A stretch of DNA of 64,000 nt from Fratercula arctica (taxonomy: Eukaryota; Chordata; Aves; Charadriiformes; Alcidae): positions 31,830,727 through 31,894,726 of the forward strand of contig CANTUZ010000001.1 of the NCBI GenBank assembly GCA_947846985.1. Reading direction: 5' to 3'. The notes beneath the pieces are model-generated. The model searched no databases, was not told where the DNA came from, and saw only the letters and a list, made by a program, of their open reading frames with translations. Numbering within the stretch: position 1 is the stretch's first letter; each line of letters opens with the position of its first letter. This document shows positions 24,183-38,600 of the stretch, piece by piece. Position numbers and translations under genes: made by a program.

Positions 24183-27100
24183 CTCTCACCCAGACCTCCT
24201 CTATGTAATACCATGCTCAGAAGTACTAAAAAAGGATTGGTCTCAGATGTTGGGAGATGGACAGGAAGAGCAGGGAGAGGCAGGACCTGCCTGACAACTG
24301 AAAGAAGAGAAGAGTTCATTTAGGCCACAGCTGGAAGGAAATGGTCTGGGCCCGCTGAATGCACTGGTTGAATAGTGTGTGGTGCAGAAGGTACTGGTGG
24401 AGATGAAACCTTGCATATGAAAACAAGCTTGAACTGAAGAAGAGCATATTTAGCTGTTAGTCTTAATATTAGAACCTCAGCTGTTGTGCACCCCTAGTGA
24501 TTTATCTGGTTCAAGGGCTAACTCTGCTTGATTGAATGCATTGACATCTCAGGTATAGTCAGTTTTACCAGTTTAGATGCAGACCAGTGCCTGCAAATGT
24601 AGCTGTTCTTGGATCTGGAAGATGTGGAGCTGCTTTAGTGTAAAGCTGAGTTGATAAACCATGTCGCATCCAAGCTAGCTCTGTGAGAAATGAGCTTGGG
24701 CATCTTGGTACAGCACTGTGGGGAGCATGCTCGGTCATGCTCATAAACCTCGGTGCATTGTATGGATCCACCACTCCTGCTCTCCCCAGCTCCCATATGA
24801 TCAGAGACTTCTTGCTGCTCAGCTTCAGCCATGAAAACCAGGCCAAATGTGCCTCAATTTAGATTTCTCACACAACTCAGCATTTCCACAGATGTCAGCT
24901 GAACCATCCAAAAGTTCATCACTAGAAGGACACGTGAACATGTAAATAAATGTAGTATATGCACACATACACCATCCCATGGAAGCACAGGATGGTTTTG
25001 GGTTTCTCAGTGGTGGAAACAGGTGTAACTCCAGGCAATGAATTGAAACTAAAGAATGAAAAATAAGAGCAGTAACATGTTCTGGGTTGTGCACTATCTT
25101 GCATAAGAAACAGCCTGCATTTCTTATATTCAACAAAGATTGGATTAAATATTCAAAGCAGCACAGGGAATAACTTTTCAGAGAAGGTGAGATAGACGCA
25201 GAGATAAACTTACTGGTCTTTTTCCCCGACTACTTTCCATTAATCTGAGAATGATTAATTATTTCCAACAGAATATGTAAAAAAGTGCCTTTTTACCAGT
25301 AAAAACATAACTGAGCTTGTTAAATACTTTATTGAACTCAGCTAACTCTGTTCAAATGAACAAGGCAACAAAAATTAACCAAATGATGACCATTTCCTGA
25401 TTTGCATGAAGATGTCATTGTAGCCATTGCCTTTGCACCTGAGTCTGAGCCAAGGCAAATTTATAAGCTGGATCTACAGCACAGCCTGCTCCACATATAG
25501 TTTTTATACTGATTTTAACTATTTTTGACTGAAGGCGTGGCTTACCCTGAGGAAGTTAAGTGTCACTGCCCTGGGGCAGATGCTTAAACTGTGTTTCTAC
25601 TGGAACTTGTGGCTACCTGAAGGAGGGTGGGCTATTTTAACCATAGCCCCATCCAACCCAAGCAAGGGGCTGAGTGTGTAAGCAGCCCTTAAATCATTAG
25701 TGGCCTAAAGCCAAACTTTCTCTGCCTTTTTTCAGCTGAAGGACCCGAGCTTGGTGGCTTTGCCTTGTTGAGCAGGACAGCAGCATTAACATGAACATTA
25801 GCAGATATCCCTGGGCACTGCATCTAAGCAGGAGGGGAACTTGTTAAAGTGGATATTTGCTCTTTGACTAGTCGGACAACATCCTCAGACACCACCTTCA
25901 TATCTCTCTCTATTTATCTTGCCTTTTTTTTTTTTTTTTTTTTAAATGGGGAAACCTTCCTCAAAAGTACACCGAAATTTAGATTCTTACACTGCGGAAG
26001 AGGGGTGTGAAGTTTCCTACCAGCTATTCTTTTCCTTTGGGTTCTCCCGCACATGGACCTTCTAGATATTGCTTCAGAGGCACCTGTTATCCTCCATTAA
26101 CAGTAAAGGGGCCCTATAAATCTAAACAAGGGATTCTGGATCTCCCTGCTGAGACCAGGTGCATTTATGCTTAATGCAGGCACCAGACTTCGGAGATCTC
26201 AGTGTTGCTTATTGAGTTTGTCCTTATAACTCCCCAGGAGACAGGGAAATACTCTCCTTATTTGACAAAATCTTTTATTATACCATAGTCAGCATAGAAA
26301 AGTATTTACCTGCTATTTACCTCTGGATGTTCTCATTTACTCCATAGGAATTCTGCCTGATTTTTTTTCCCCCTGAAATTCAGTATTGGTAAGGCTGACA
26401 TCATGAGGCAGTTTAACATTTCTGTGGCTGAAAGAAAATCTCCTACGCATTTCGGTAAGTTACACAGCCTGAATCTGGAGGGAGTAACATTTTCAGCAAA
26501 CATCCCAGCTGTAAATGTGAACGACAGCTTTAAGTGAGGACAGGCAACGATGCCAGCAAGCTGTGCCAGGGCAGGTGAGGTAAGAGAAACAGCTGACCTC
26601 ATTTCTTTCCTACCTGCCAGTAACATCAGCACAATGGCTCATTATTCCTCTGCTTACTTATGGGCTTTTGTATATTCACCCTTGCAGTATCAGACCATAT
26701 TATTACTGATTCTTGATCTTTGTACCTCCTCCTCTTCTCTAAAGTGGAAGAAGGCTATTGGCTGGCCTTTAAAAAGCACAGGTATGATGAGGTTCCCTTT
26801 TCTTATCTTGTAGATGACAGTATTTGGATTCAAAACTTCTGAAGACAAGTGGCCTCATGCAGATCTTTGTGTATAATGAAATAAGCTAAACTGGCATGAG
26901 ACAACATGGTCTAAGTACGATACTGGCTGGCAAAAATGAGGTTAGGCAAACGTATCCCTCTCTCTCACTGACCAGAAAAGGTCTCTGCAATGGTTTTAAA
27001 CAGACCTGAGGGTCTTGGCCCACGGCAGGAGGAGGCTGAGTTCAAGCCATACATTTTAAGGACAGGCTTTTTGTAGGACGTGACAGAGCATCACCAACCC

Positions 27101-27228
27101 CGGTGCTTCCTGTGCACCTCCCTTTCCCCGGTTTGAGGGGGAAGGACCTGCCTCAAAACGCTGGAGCTGATGGAGACCGACATTGATCAGGAGAGCTCTG
27201 AGGAAGAAGGAAGCAGCTCTTCACCGGC

Positions 27229-27269
27229 GAAGTGAACTCACTCAAGTAAACTCACTCAAGTGAACTCAT
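27229..27269. repeat. 14-bp tandem repeat, three copies
   Basis: GAAGTGAACTCAC, TCAAGTAAACTCAC and TCAAGTGAACTCAT follow one another directly, left of the GC-rich patch. Confidence 0.85.
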
Positions 27270-27301
27270 GCCCTGCCGAGCCAGGCACCCGACGGGCTCT
27301 G

Positions 27302-27315
27302 CCTCCCTCTGCTGG
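27302..27315 (-). promoter_or_regulatory. Candidate CTCF-binding motif
   Basis: On the minus strand the bases read CCAGCAGAGGGAGG, close to the CTCF core CCASYAGRKGGC except for one position. It lies in a CpG-containing patch (27260-27420) inside an otherwise AT-rich region. A single motif match of this kind occurs by chance fairly often. Confidence 0.35.
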
Positions 27316-30300
27316 ACGCTCTCCCGCCGCCAGCCAAACCCGGCTTGCGCCATCCCTTGCCTACCGTTTTGTGGCGTAGTAACTACGTCATGGTCGTTGG
27401 TGCGGGTACCCGCTGGCAAGCCTGTGTCTTTAGGAACTTGCTAAAGCCTTTAGGTTGCCTCCTACAGCCACCCAATGTGGGGAAGGGGGTGGTTGCGCTC
27501 CGGTTGTGCCTATTTCAAGGTGTCGGGAAAGCACAGCGCAAATCTACTCATTTCTAACACATGCAGTGATGCCGTCAGCATCTGAGAGCGACATGAACTG
27601 GGTTTTTTTTTCAATGGCACGGGTCCCTGCACTGCCTCTGATCCTTCTGTCGCTAACTGTGGTGTAAATCTAACGCAAGAACTGCAGCCTCCAGCATCCC
27701 ACCCAGCACAGATTCATCCCTGCGCTCACCAGCCATGGGTGGATAAGTAATACCAACACGAGCACCATCAGGATCTTAATTCCAGTAGCCGCTCTGGGGA
27801 AAATTAATACCCAACGTCCGTTTTTGATTAAAATGGAAGTTGTCCTCCTAAAATGTAAGCTATGAAATCCAGTGCAATAAATAAAATACCGTGAAGTATC
27901 AGAGAGCAGTGTTTCCAGACTCTGCTTGGGCTGCTGGAATTGAAAGCATTTGCCGTTGTTTAATAACCTATAAGAAAGGATGTCTGTATGAGGATTCCTC
28001 CATAGAAATTTCCCCTTTCTCAACCTTGAAACTCCACTTTCGGGAAGTCTGTGCACAGACGTGGCATGGGGCCAGATCCCACAGCCGTCTGCTCCCAGCC
28101 ACGCACCCGCCAAAGCAAGCGGACACAGCGTGAAATAAAAAGTGGCCATTCTGTGATGGCTTAAAGCCATCTCATCTGAGCCTACCATGGTGATCTCCCT
28201 CTTTTCCTTCCCTCCCCAAAGCTGGCATCGCTGGCTTCAAAAGAGGACATCTGTCCCCCAGCTGAGTCTGAGGAGGATATCAGTTTAGTTTAGAGATGTC
28301 CAGCTTTTGGGCATACTAATATTATGCTACTACTGCGTCCCCTGCCTTCCAACAACAGACTGAAGTTACTTCAGACAGTCTGTTAAATTGGGAGACTGTA
28401 GCAAAAAGCTATGAAATACAGCAATTATACTTTTAGCATGAATTAACTGTTTTTTCAGGAGCTAGAATCTGTTTTTCTTGTTAACACTGAAAGAAATCAG
28501 ATTGCACTGGGAGCTACCCACTGGTTCTCCAAAAATAAACACCATCCCCTCCTTGAGACCACACAAAAACCCTAAGGAAAATCTCTGTGATGTTTTGACA
28601 GTACTTTCATACAATTTGATTTTATGCTTCTTTACATGGAATGTCTAATGATCTCACATTAATCCCATGGACATCAGGCATCTGCACCTACAACCAACTT
28701 ATCTGCAACTATGGGTAAAGCGCCGAACAACACTCCCTTTATGTGCTTTCTGATTATGTTAGTACTGTTCCTATATAAAATTAGAAACACTGGCATACCT
28801 TCTGTTCTCAGGGTCCCAGTGCATTTTATTGCCCAGATTGATTAGATCACCTAAGTCAATTGACCTGTACAAAGTGGGTCTTGTCAAAAGTAGAACAGGG
28901 AGGCATCTGGAGAACTCATTACCCTTTTTCTGGGAAAGCAGTAATTGGAAATCCTATTTTAAATAGTTATCATCTAGTTCATTTTAATAGTCAAAGATTA
29001 ATTCCCCCTTTCATTGCTATAAATGCCTAAACCACCTTAATTATCAGCTCCTTAAATCTAGCGCATTCTTTCTCAGCTATTAACATATATCTCACTGCTG
29101 CTAAGCAATGCTGAGAACTGATGGGGGGACTCTGCACTCATTTACCTCCACAACAAGAAGAAGCCCACATTGCTGCCAGTGCCTCCGTGATTAATTATTC
29201 CCAGTGATTTCCTTCATTCAGGGTCTCAGCTGATAATACAAACCAGTCAGTGTTGCACGATGGCTTTTGCTCCCAGGGAGCCTATGAGCATTTCTGTCTC
29301 TGGCCATCAGTGACAACTGATGTGGATGCAGAGGAGATCAGAGAAGCCAGCAGGTCTCGAGGTGGCCTGAGGTAGCTCTCATGGACCCACAAGAGTGGGG
29401 TATTTCCATGGGGGACGAGCCAGGAGTGAGGTGTGACATTTTCACGGGCTGGGCAGCCACGAGATTGGCGTCTTTTATCTCAATGTACGTCAGCTTCATT
29501 TCCTGAAATATTGGTCTGCTGTGGCTGGTTCACCACTGCAGAAGTACCGACATAGCAGGAAGCCTTGTCTAAGCGTGGGGTTACCAAACCGCCCCACAAG
29601 GTTGGCCTCGGCAGCGCTCTGCAGAATAGTCACTTCATTCAGTACGGCAAGATTCGTAACCCGGGGCTCAGATCCCATAAAGTCAGAGGGACTCTTTTGT
29701 ATGCTCCCATATCCCATTATCTTTTATAAAAAGGAATCCAAATGTCAAGCAAAGGGAAGAAAGAAAACAAATATAAATCATTTAAATAGAGAATAGAAAG
29801 TGAATAGGAAAAAAACAGGCAAAAGAGGATGTAACGAACACTGTATGCCTGAAGCAAAAGAACAAACCCTGCATTTATTTGTGGTATTCAAATAGAGAAA
29901 AAAATTCCACTGATTTCATTACGAGCAGAATCCTACCTTGGCTTGATGCCTGTGAGATTGCGAGAAAGGATATCTATGTTTTCCGTCTGAAATAACCCCT
30001 CCATACTGAAAACTCACTACTATTCACTTTCATAGCTCCTACCTACTGACAATTTTTCTATCATATGGGGGGCCTGTGGTTCCTGAAGTGTACTTCAGGG
30101 ATGTTTGATGACCTCCCAATGTTTCCGGGAGGTCACCAAAATCCTCCCATGTTTCTGACACTACCACAACGCCAGTCTCTTCAAAGCAACACAGCCTTCT
30201 GCCAGGCCTTCATCAAGCTTCAAGGACTTCAATGGTGACTGAAGTCATCACAAAACCCAGCTTCACAGCTGGGTCAAGGCTCATTTATGACTATCAAAAT

Positions 30301-31734
30301 CTCTGCAAAGTGGATCACTAATTTCCTTTGAGGGGTCGGTGGACTATTTTAGCCTTGAAGGATAATTAAGAAAAGTAAAGGTATGGACAGCAGGCTTCTA
30401 TCCACCATGTAAATTTACTCCTCTTTTGAAAAACATGTAGGGTGCCTGCAGATCAGAACAGTTCAAAAGCACTGCAGACATAATCAGGAAGAAAAACAAA
30501 ACAAAACAAAACTGGAATGAGACAGAGAGAGAAAGATGTATGAGGAGAGGTAGCTGTTCTAACAGGTCAGCATTATAAAGAAGACAGAGCAGTGGGACAT
30601 GCCCGAAGGGATCCTATCACTGGATTTCACCAAATTCAATGCTGAATGTTGGATCCTTTGTTGTCAGATTAATACCCTCTCAGGTTACCGAGGATGTCTG
30701 TTGTCTCTGTTCAGTCACTACAGACAGCAGAGGCCACCGCACCCCTGACAGAGGATTTCTCGGCAAACGTGCTTTACACTGGATATGGTTCGAAGTAAGG
30801 GCTGGCTCCCGATATCCCCTCCCTTGTGTGAATGCCCTGACAGCTAAGCTACAGACTTAACTTATTGTATTCTGGGGTTTTCAATGATTTTTTTGTTCCA
30901 CATTACATCTTCATTTAGAAGGAGACCGAGCACACGCAGGTCACAGCAACCTAGACCCTGGTGCTGGAGGCCCTCCACTCCAAGCTAAGCGCAGCGAGTG
31001 TGTGAGACCTCTCACAAGGAGGAAGAAACTGCAGCCGCCAAACCCGCAGACTTCTCAGTAAGAACCGTACCCAAGAACACGGCCTCTTTCAGAAAGCCTA
31101 GATCTTTGCTTCCCTGCAACTGAAAGGTAGCATTTTCTCCATGGAAGGAAAAAAAAAAGAAAGGAAAAAAAAAAAAAAAAAGAAAGCAAAGCAAACCTGA
31201 ATTATTAACATTTAAGGTTTTGACAAAAAAAGGTAGGATGGTTGCTTTTGCTTTTTCAGCTGTTCAGATGGGCAGCCAAATGAAAACATGACTTTTTCAA
31301 ATAGTCCCACCCAGGTGTCAATGAGCTGTGAATTTGTAGATTCAAAGGCTTCAGTTGTTGACACAAAACCGCTTGTGGTTAGTGTATTCAATACATGTTG
31401 CAGTATATGTTTAAGAACTGATAAAAGATTGCAAATGCCAAAGGTTGCCTGTTTTCTCTCCAGATGATGCCAGTTGTCCTAAGGGTCCAGGAAACTTGCC
31501 TCTCCCTTCAGCCTTGCCTCTTCCAAAATTTGGAGCTTCTTAGTAGCTGCTAACAGCTCTTTTCAGAGAATACACTGTCAAAGCCTCACATATAACCACA
31601 CCCTGCATGGAGAGGTAGTGTCCCTTCCCTCCCCAGTAAATAAATCCCTTCCGTTATCTAATGCAGTAATTTACCTTCATTATGAGCTAATTTTTAAGAA
31701 TTATGTGAAAACTTCACTAAACTCAACCAAGACA

Positions 31735-32618
31735 AGGGTTGGGCAAGGAGTGGGTCTGTGCGAACCTCGTGAAGTTCAACAAGGCCAAATGCAAGGCCTT
31801 GAACCTGCATCAGGGCAATCCCCAGTATCAGTAGAGGCTGGAGGATGGACAGATGGATGGATGGGTGGGTGGATGGATGGGTGGATGGATGGGTGGGTGG
31901 ATGGATGGATGGATGGATGGATGGATGGATGGATGGATGGATGGATGAAGAGCAGTCCTGTGGAGATGGACTTGGAGGTGCTGGTGGATGAAAAATCAGA
32001 CATAACTAAGCAAGAAAGCCTGGGCTGCATAACAAAAAGCACAGCCACTGGGTCGAGGAGGTGATTCTCCCTGTCTACTCTGCTCTCATGGGACTCCACC
32101 TGGAGTATTGCATCCAGATCTGGGATCCCCAGCACAAGAAAGGCATGGACCTGTTGGAGCAGGTCCAGAGGCCACAAAAATGATCAGAGGACTGGAGCAT
32201 CATCTTTCTATGAAGATGATCATCTTTCTATGAAGCTGAGACAGCTGTGGTTGTTCAGTCTGGAGAAAGGAAGGCTTCAGGGAGACCTTATTGCAGCCTT
32301 TCAATATATGAAAGGGGTTTATAAGAAAGACATACTTTTCCCCAGGGCCTGTAGTGACAGGACAAGGGACAAAAAAGGGTAGGTTTAGATTGGACATAAA
32401 AAGACATTTTTTATGATGAGGGTGGTAAGACATTGGCACGGGTGGTCCAGAGAAGTTGTGGATGCCCCATCCCTGGAAGTGTTCATGGTCAGGTTGTATG
32501 GGTCTTTGAGCAACCTGACATAATGAAAATTGTCCCTGCCCAAAGCAGGGTGGTTGGACAAGATGATCTTTAAAGGTGCCTTCTGATTCACACCATTCTG
32601 TGATTCTGTGATTCTACA
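31735..32618 (+). mobile_element. CR1 LINE 3' part, interrupted by a microsatellite
   Basis: The copy begins around GAACCTCGTGAAGTTCAACA and runs through the region coding for the RT C-terminus (ATTCTCCCTGTCTACTCTGC, CCACCTGGAGTATTGC) to the tail CCATTCTGTGATTCTGTGAT at 32592-32611. The reading frame is broken many times. A 20-base local duplication (CATCTTTCTATGAAG) lies at 32200-32236. The start is approximate because the upstream end is degraded. Confidence 0.9.
31851..31947 (+). repeat. (GGAT)n / (GGGT) tetranucleotide microsatellite
   Basis: About 97 bases of GGAT with several GGGT variants in the first half and a pure GGAT run in the second half. It lies inside the CR1, where an ancestral AATGGATTGA-like stretch is normally found, so it probably grew from that seed. 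It explains the repetitive GWMDGWMD frame on the plus strand. Confidence 0.95.
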
Positions 32619-35600
32619 AAATCCTACCAGTAGCCCAAGCTCCCACATAATTCACACTCTAAATTTTAAATGCTCTGCAAGTAACAAACCTCAAGCTCTC
32701 CTTCACAAAGCTTTCTTCCCTATTTAATGGTGTCACTTTGCAGTACTACAACCCCTACAGACCTAGCTTTCTCAGCAAACCCATACATGCATCAAGCTAG
32801 CGTAACTAAGCAGAGAACCAGACTGCAAGAGACATATTTTGAATGAAGTTTTCCCCTGAAGACCTATCAGCTGCTCCTTACCCATTCTTATTTGCATGTG
32901 TTCCCCAGCCCCCGTAAGATGAAACTCGACACAAGCCTGACTGCTGGCTGACATTGTGAAATGAAGAGCAGATTTGGTTTGGCTTTTGGCCATTTGCATG
33001 GATCTTATTAATGAGAGTTTGGATCTATTTTAAAGCTCTGTTTCCAGCAGACTCCAGAGCCAGGATAAACTCTGTACTTGGGTGCACACAGTGAAGCTCA
33101 GTGACAAGTCTGTACTTGAAAACAACTTCAAACCCAAACTCATCTGGCAACCTGGGCACACCCGGTGTTTTATTCTTCCAACTTCTGCCACCCACCGCCC
33201 ACTGTGGATTTACAAATTGGTGTCTAATTGACAAATAGCTCAGCAGGCACCTGGACTCTCTTTTCTGCCTTGTGAAAGAAACTGCCTTTCTCATAACCGG
33301 CTGCCCTACATCTTACAGGCACTTTAGATTTTATCTGGACTAAAGGATTTTGCCAGCTGAAGTCCTGCTAGCACAGGTTTCTGCTCGTGGTTTTGAAAAG
33401 CTGCCTAGAAAAGTGCCTTGAAGCAGCCGTGGAGAGTGGTAGGAGCTGTTGCAGTCATATCTAGCAAGACTCACACTATTTAACACACAGAATGAAAATA
33501 CACACCAGGGTGGGCTAGTCCAAAACCTTATTTCTTAAATACTTAAATTTAGTTTGTTCCAGGTCAGTATGCAAATGATTCTGTTATTTCTGTGGTCTGA
33601 AATAGGTGGTGTGTGCTAGGATTTGGTTTCTCTGGTATAAGCTGCATTCACAGTGGGGAATTTTTTTTTCAGTTTAACTGTACCCATCTAATATTTCAGC
33701 AAAACTTTTCAGCAACAGACCTGGCCTGAAAACCAGATGGTTTTAATATCTTGGAAAAGTAATGTAGTCTCATGCAATGACATTAGAAACAGCTGATATT
33801 CTCATTTATGCAGCAAAAGAGAAAATAATTTTATGTGGTAGTTTGTACAGCAGTACCTGTCAGTACTATTAAATGGAAATTTTTACATTCCTTGTCATTC
33901 TTTTTCTTTCAACAAAAAAGGTGACTAATTTGCTAGCAAAATTGCCACAATTTCATGGAAATGTTTTTGTTTCGACAGAGGGTATTTTTGAAAGAAAATA
34001 GTACATATGGAAAATCACCCTGACCTCAAATTAGCAAGAAAATGGTATCAATATTTAAGGGAGGATGATATACATGTTTAAGGGAGGAAAGCAGAAGGCT
34101 GCTGCTAAAAATTTGTCCACTGACATTTAGCTCTGAATTTAAGAGAAAGTGTCAGTGATGATAGATAAAAAAAGTGATCTACCTTTTACAGGGCATATGA
34201 TGATTTGGAGTTACAGCTCAGCTCTCCGATGGATTTAATGGGGTTAAACAAGAGTAAATACTGAGGCAACAGTTATAAACTATGTCTTGGAAGAAGCAGT
34301 TGAAACAATAAAGGCTCAGGAACCGGGTTGCTTACGCAAGTGTGTGGCTGCTGCAAAGGTCGTTTGCTGTATACCACTACATCCCCTTTTTCCAGAGCAC
34401 ATTAATTGGGTTTGCAGCCTGTTACCCAGTGGCTGTGCACTCCCAGGATTTAGTTAACATCTGATCCCTGAGAAGACAGTCACCATCCGTAAAGTACCGC
34501 AAAATCTCAGCTCCTCCTGAAAGCAGCAGGACTGAGAAGCTCAAGAGCCACGTGGGGCCAGACCTCTCCAGTGTTGAAAAATTCCGTGCAGTTCATCCTG
34601 CAAGCTGGATGGACTCCTGCAAGCTGCTCCTGCGGCTGGAGCTTCAATAACAGGTGTGCAGCACCTGAGAGATCTCCCTAGCAAGATTTGCTCATTCATT
34701 TAAGTTAATTTCTAGCCTCGGAGGACATGGTTAGGCAGACATTGTTTTGAATGGCAACAGTGCCTTATAGAGCTCCCATTCCCCTTGCAAGTTCTCACAC
34801 CTGTGTTACCCCTTTACCGAGCCAAATCAGGTGTGCGTGTGTGCAGCCACGTGGTAAACTGATCTGGCTGGAAAACAACCCCTTTTTTCTGAATCATTCC
34901 AGGCTGTCCCCGTTCCGCCGCTTGATTCACCACCTAGTTGTGCAGGCTGCTGCAAGGGTGGTTCAGGGAGGCGTTGGGAACAAGTAGTGATGAGCAGGGA
35001 GGCGAGAATCGAGCTGGTGAAGCAGCTTAGGCAGCACCACCACCAAATGTGAAGCTAGGGTCTGATGCTGGATGTGTTGCAAGGAAACGAAGGGAGCCAC
35101 AATGGCACGCAAACAAGTGTTGGCTTACAAACATCTGGCACAGATTCAACCATGTGCAGGACACTTTAAGGCCAACCCCCAAATTCCCTCACATAGCTGT
35201 TACAGAAGTCCTTGGGCCGCATAAAGAAAAGTGGGTGGAAACCAGAGCTGTAACTAGATTCAGTGAAGCCAGGTCAACATATAAGTGACTTCGGGAAGAG
35301 AAGTTCTCGTGATGTGTCTTGGTAAGGGAGAGACAGCATAAAGCCTGCAGCTCGCACACTTCTTGCAATTAGCTTTATCCATGCATGACAAGCCAGGCCA
35401 GCCTCACTTCTACTTTCCCATTTAATAAAATGCTTTAAACAAAGTATTCATTCTTTAAAGTCTGGAGCTGGGACCCTAATTTAGGTGTCTACTGTGTAGG
35501 TTTCTGATCTCTTTTATCTGTTTCCTCTTAGGAGGAACTGAATCACATCTTAGATGTGCACGAGCGCCAGCCTGGCTGATGATGCGGGGATGGAGGTGTT

Positions 35601-38600
35601 GGGTGAAACGTGTGGGTCCTCAGCTGGGAGATGGGGTCAATGTGCATGGCCCCCATCTCGGTGCCGCGGGGTGGGTAACAGCCGCCAACGTGAGAGGATG
35701 CGAGTGGGAAAAGTGTGAGTGAACAGAGTCCCCAAAAACGCCTGCGAGGGCATTTGCCCCAAAGTGGGTCACGCTGAAAAGGAAAATAACAATAATGAAG
35801 TTTGCTTAAGAGATGGCCATCAGCTGGATTAAATAGTAACCAGGAAATTACCAAGAGGCTTCTGGGGGGGAAAAAAAAAAAAACAAAAGACAAGAAAAAG
35901 GGAGTCAGTTTCAAAAGAAGTCTAAACAAAGCATACAAGTTCATGGTAAGGGAAGAGAAACCTGGCCTGACAACGTGAGACATCACCCCGTCGACATGGA
36001 GTACATGAGTTACGGGTGCCTGCAGCACTCTGCATGTGGTAGGGGGTTGAAATTTGGGGGATTATTCACAGATGGTTGTTCAGGCATTTGTAGGTGTTTG
36101 TTAACATCCTGGGTTATCTGTTGTATTGCTGATACTGCTCATTGATCCCGGCTGTGTCGCACACTGATCATCAGGTGATTAGGTGACGTTAATAGATCAA
36201 TGACCAGTTATTAGTGAATCCCTGTGATAGGAACCACATGGCTGGAGCAGTTTTTCCCTGTGACGGGAACTAGCAAATGCTACCCTTCTCCCACTGGCAA
36301 AAATACAGACTGGAGTGGAAGTAAGACTGAAAAACCTTAAATGCGGGTGTATTCATACAGTTCCTCCCTGAGACAACTCTTCTGAAATTCAGAATTCCTT
36401 GATAATTTTGGATTTTTCTTCTTCTCCTCCAGCAGCATTTCATTGTCATTCAAGGCAGACAGGAGCACATTCACTAGCCTAGATCACATGAATGTGTCTA
36501 TGTGGGAGGAAGTTAGCTCCATAACAATGCTGATAATACTATTCTACTGCATTTTCCCCTCTATATTTGCAGTAATAGGCCAGTTTGGATGTTCCGATAA
36601 TTTTTCCCATGTAGGAAAGTATCAATATCAGACGTGGATTTCACTAAACGTGGGGTTTTTTTATTTCATGGCAAAAAAGTCTTTCTCCATCATTACTAAA
36701 TTCAGTGATGCTCACAAGGCTGTTTTTCCATTTCGAGTTAGAACTACAAAGTTTCAGTATATTACTGACAGATTATTTTTTTCTAAACCAGCATTTCACT
36801 GAGAAGAATCACAGGATTTCAGTCTGTGTGTGTGCACGTTTTGTCTATGTTTAGAATGGAAAAACCTTTCATAAATAGTAGGTAGTTTAAAACAAGCAAG
36901 CGCTTTTGGTTTAGACCGTGTTTTCTCATTCATTGGTACTGGATTTGTGCTACAGCATCACCTAAGAGTATAAATTTCATCCATATGAAGTGCAAGCACA
37001 CAGTATCACTTGTGTCATGTCAGAGCACGGGAGATGGTGTTTACACTAGTGCTGTGGTCCCTGGGGGCTGGCATATGATATCAATTGGGACAATTTGGAA
37101 AAAAAAAGTCTCCGCAAAATATGTATTACGCTTCAGCCAGCACTATGAGTTTGTACCACTTTGCGTCAAATAACTGCTGGGGGTTTGATCCAGTGCTTTG
37201 TGCTCTAGGACCCAGTTTCTCATCTCATGGAACTGCAGCCTTGGATGGAATTCAGGCTCCATGAACTGGGCCACCACCCTCAATACGATGAAGGGCTTCT
37301 TGTCTTCATGAAAGCCAGCCTTCTTCATCACTGCATCATCTGGTCTAATAAAAGATATTACTTCTCACTCTAGGCATTGCCTCTCTTTTAAGCACTTGAC
37401 AGTTCAAAAGTTTCCCTTTCTGAAAGAGCATCTTGACATTTATATGTTCTCTATCACCAGAATAGTGTGTGAGCAGAATATGTCCATTATATGAACACGA
37501 CTGTTCTGTCACAACAAGAAAATTACCTGTGAAAAAGCTGTTAACTGGATTGCTCCCACCAGGTTTGCCTGGGTGGACGGCCGTGCCTCTGTACACTCCG
37601 CACAATTTCCCCGGGACTCTGTGTGCATGAACGTTATTCCAAAAAATGAGACTTTTGGCTCTGCCTGCAATACAAACACCACACCAGTTCGTAAGTCAGT
37701 CTAATTAAACAAATGCAAGACTGTCCCGGAGGTAAAGCTCAACGGCTTTTGCAAGATTTGATTAGTTAAACAATTTAGTGTGGCAAATACTGAAAAGCAG
37801 AAGTCAATAAAATAACCTCAGCACACGGATTGGTTCACGTCAGAGTTGAAAGGACAGTGAGTGTCTAAATAGCAGAACTCCTGTTTAAAAATGGAAGGCA
37901 GAAGTAAGTGAATGACTAGTCATCTGTTTCAAAGATGCTGAACTGCGAACATCGGCATTTCCATCAACATTGTTAACCGTGATGAAATGTACCGACTGTA
38001 ATTACTTTACCATCTACTGTGAAGACAAAATGCTTGGAGGAAAAAAGAACTTCTTTTTGTTGAACTGGTACATGTTTTGTGTACTTTTCCATGTAGATAA
38101 TGGCCTTGATGACATAGGCAACAGCACGTATCTTGAAGCAACTGAAAATATTTTATAATCTGACGTCACTTTTCTTGCTTCTGCTGCTCAATCGTTCAGC
38201 AGTAAATTTTTTTCATGATGCTTTCGTACATTTTATTTTTGTTTCATAACAAACAGCAGATGTCACCAGGACTTATCTTAGAAATTGATCTTATAAGTAG
38301 CGGCCCCGCAGGCTCAGGAAATGGCATGAGAAGACACTACGGAATGCTCTCCAGCATTATGATATGGAAGATTTTGAGCATCTGCCTCTGAAAAACGGAC
38401 CACTCTCAGCAGCCGCTCTAACATTTTGCAGGGCAAGACATCCTGTGAAAATACTCAGTTCTTCCAACACATTACCCAGGAACTGCTTCTCGCCAAAATA
38501 GATGAAGCGTCGCTTCCTCATCATGCAGCTCCCCAGTGCGGCAGTTACACAGTTCAGACGTCAAAAATCAAACTTGGGATTCTGGGAATAAAACATTTTT

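Larger units (their letters stand above)
24183..31734. other. Intergenic, no gene seen
   Basis: About 7.5 kb. It contains a run of 20 T at 25924-25943, a small GC-rich patch at 27260-27420, an AAAAC run at 30493-30511 and A-rich sequence at 31149-31189. Stretches such as 28600-29100 are AT-rich and unique and could be conserved non-coding DNA, but this cannot be judged from one sequence. Confidence 0.6.

Noticed and set aside
23837..24319. KEKEKE-rich protein (plus) and poly-leucine protein (minus)
   Set aside because: Both are translations of the (GGAGAA)n microsatellite.
31618..32177. GWMDGWMD and HPSIHPSI repeat proteins
   Set aside because: They are translations of the GGAT microsatellite inside a CR1.
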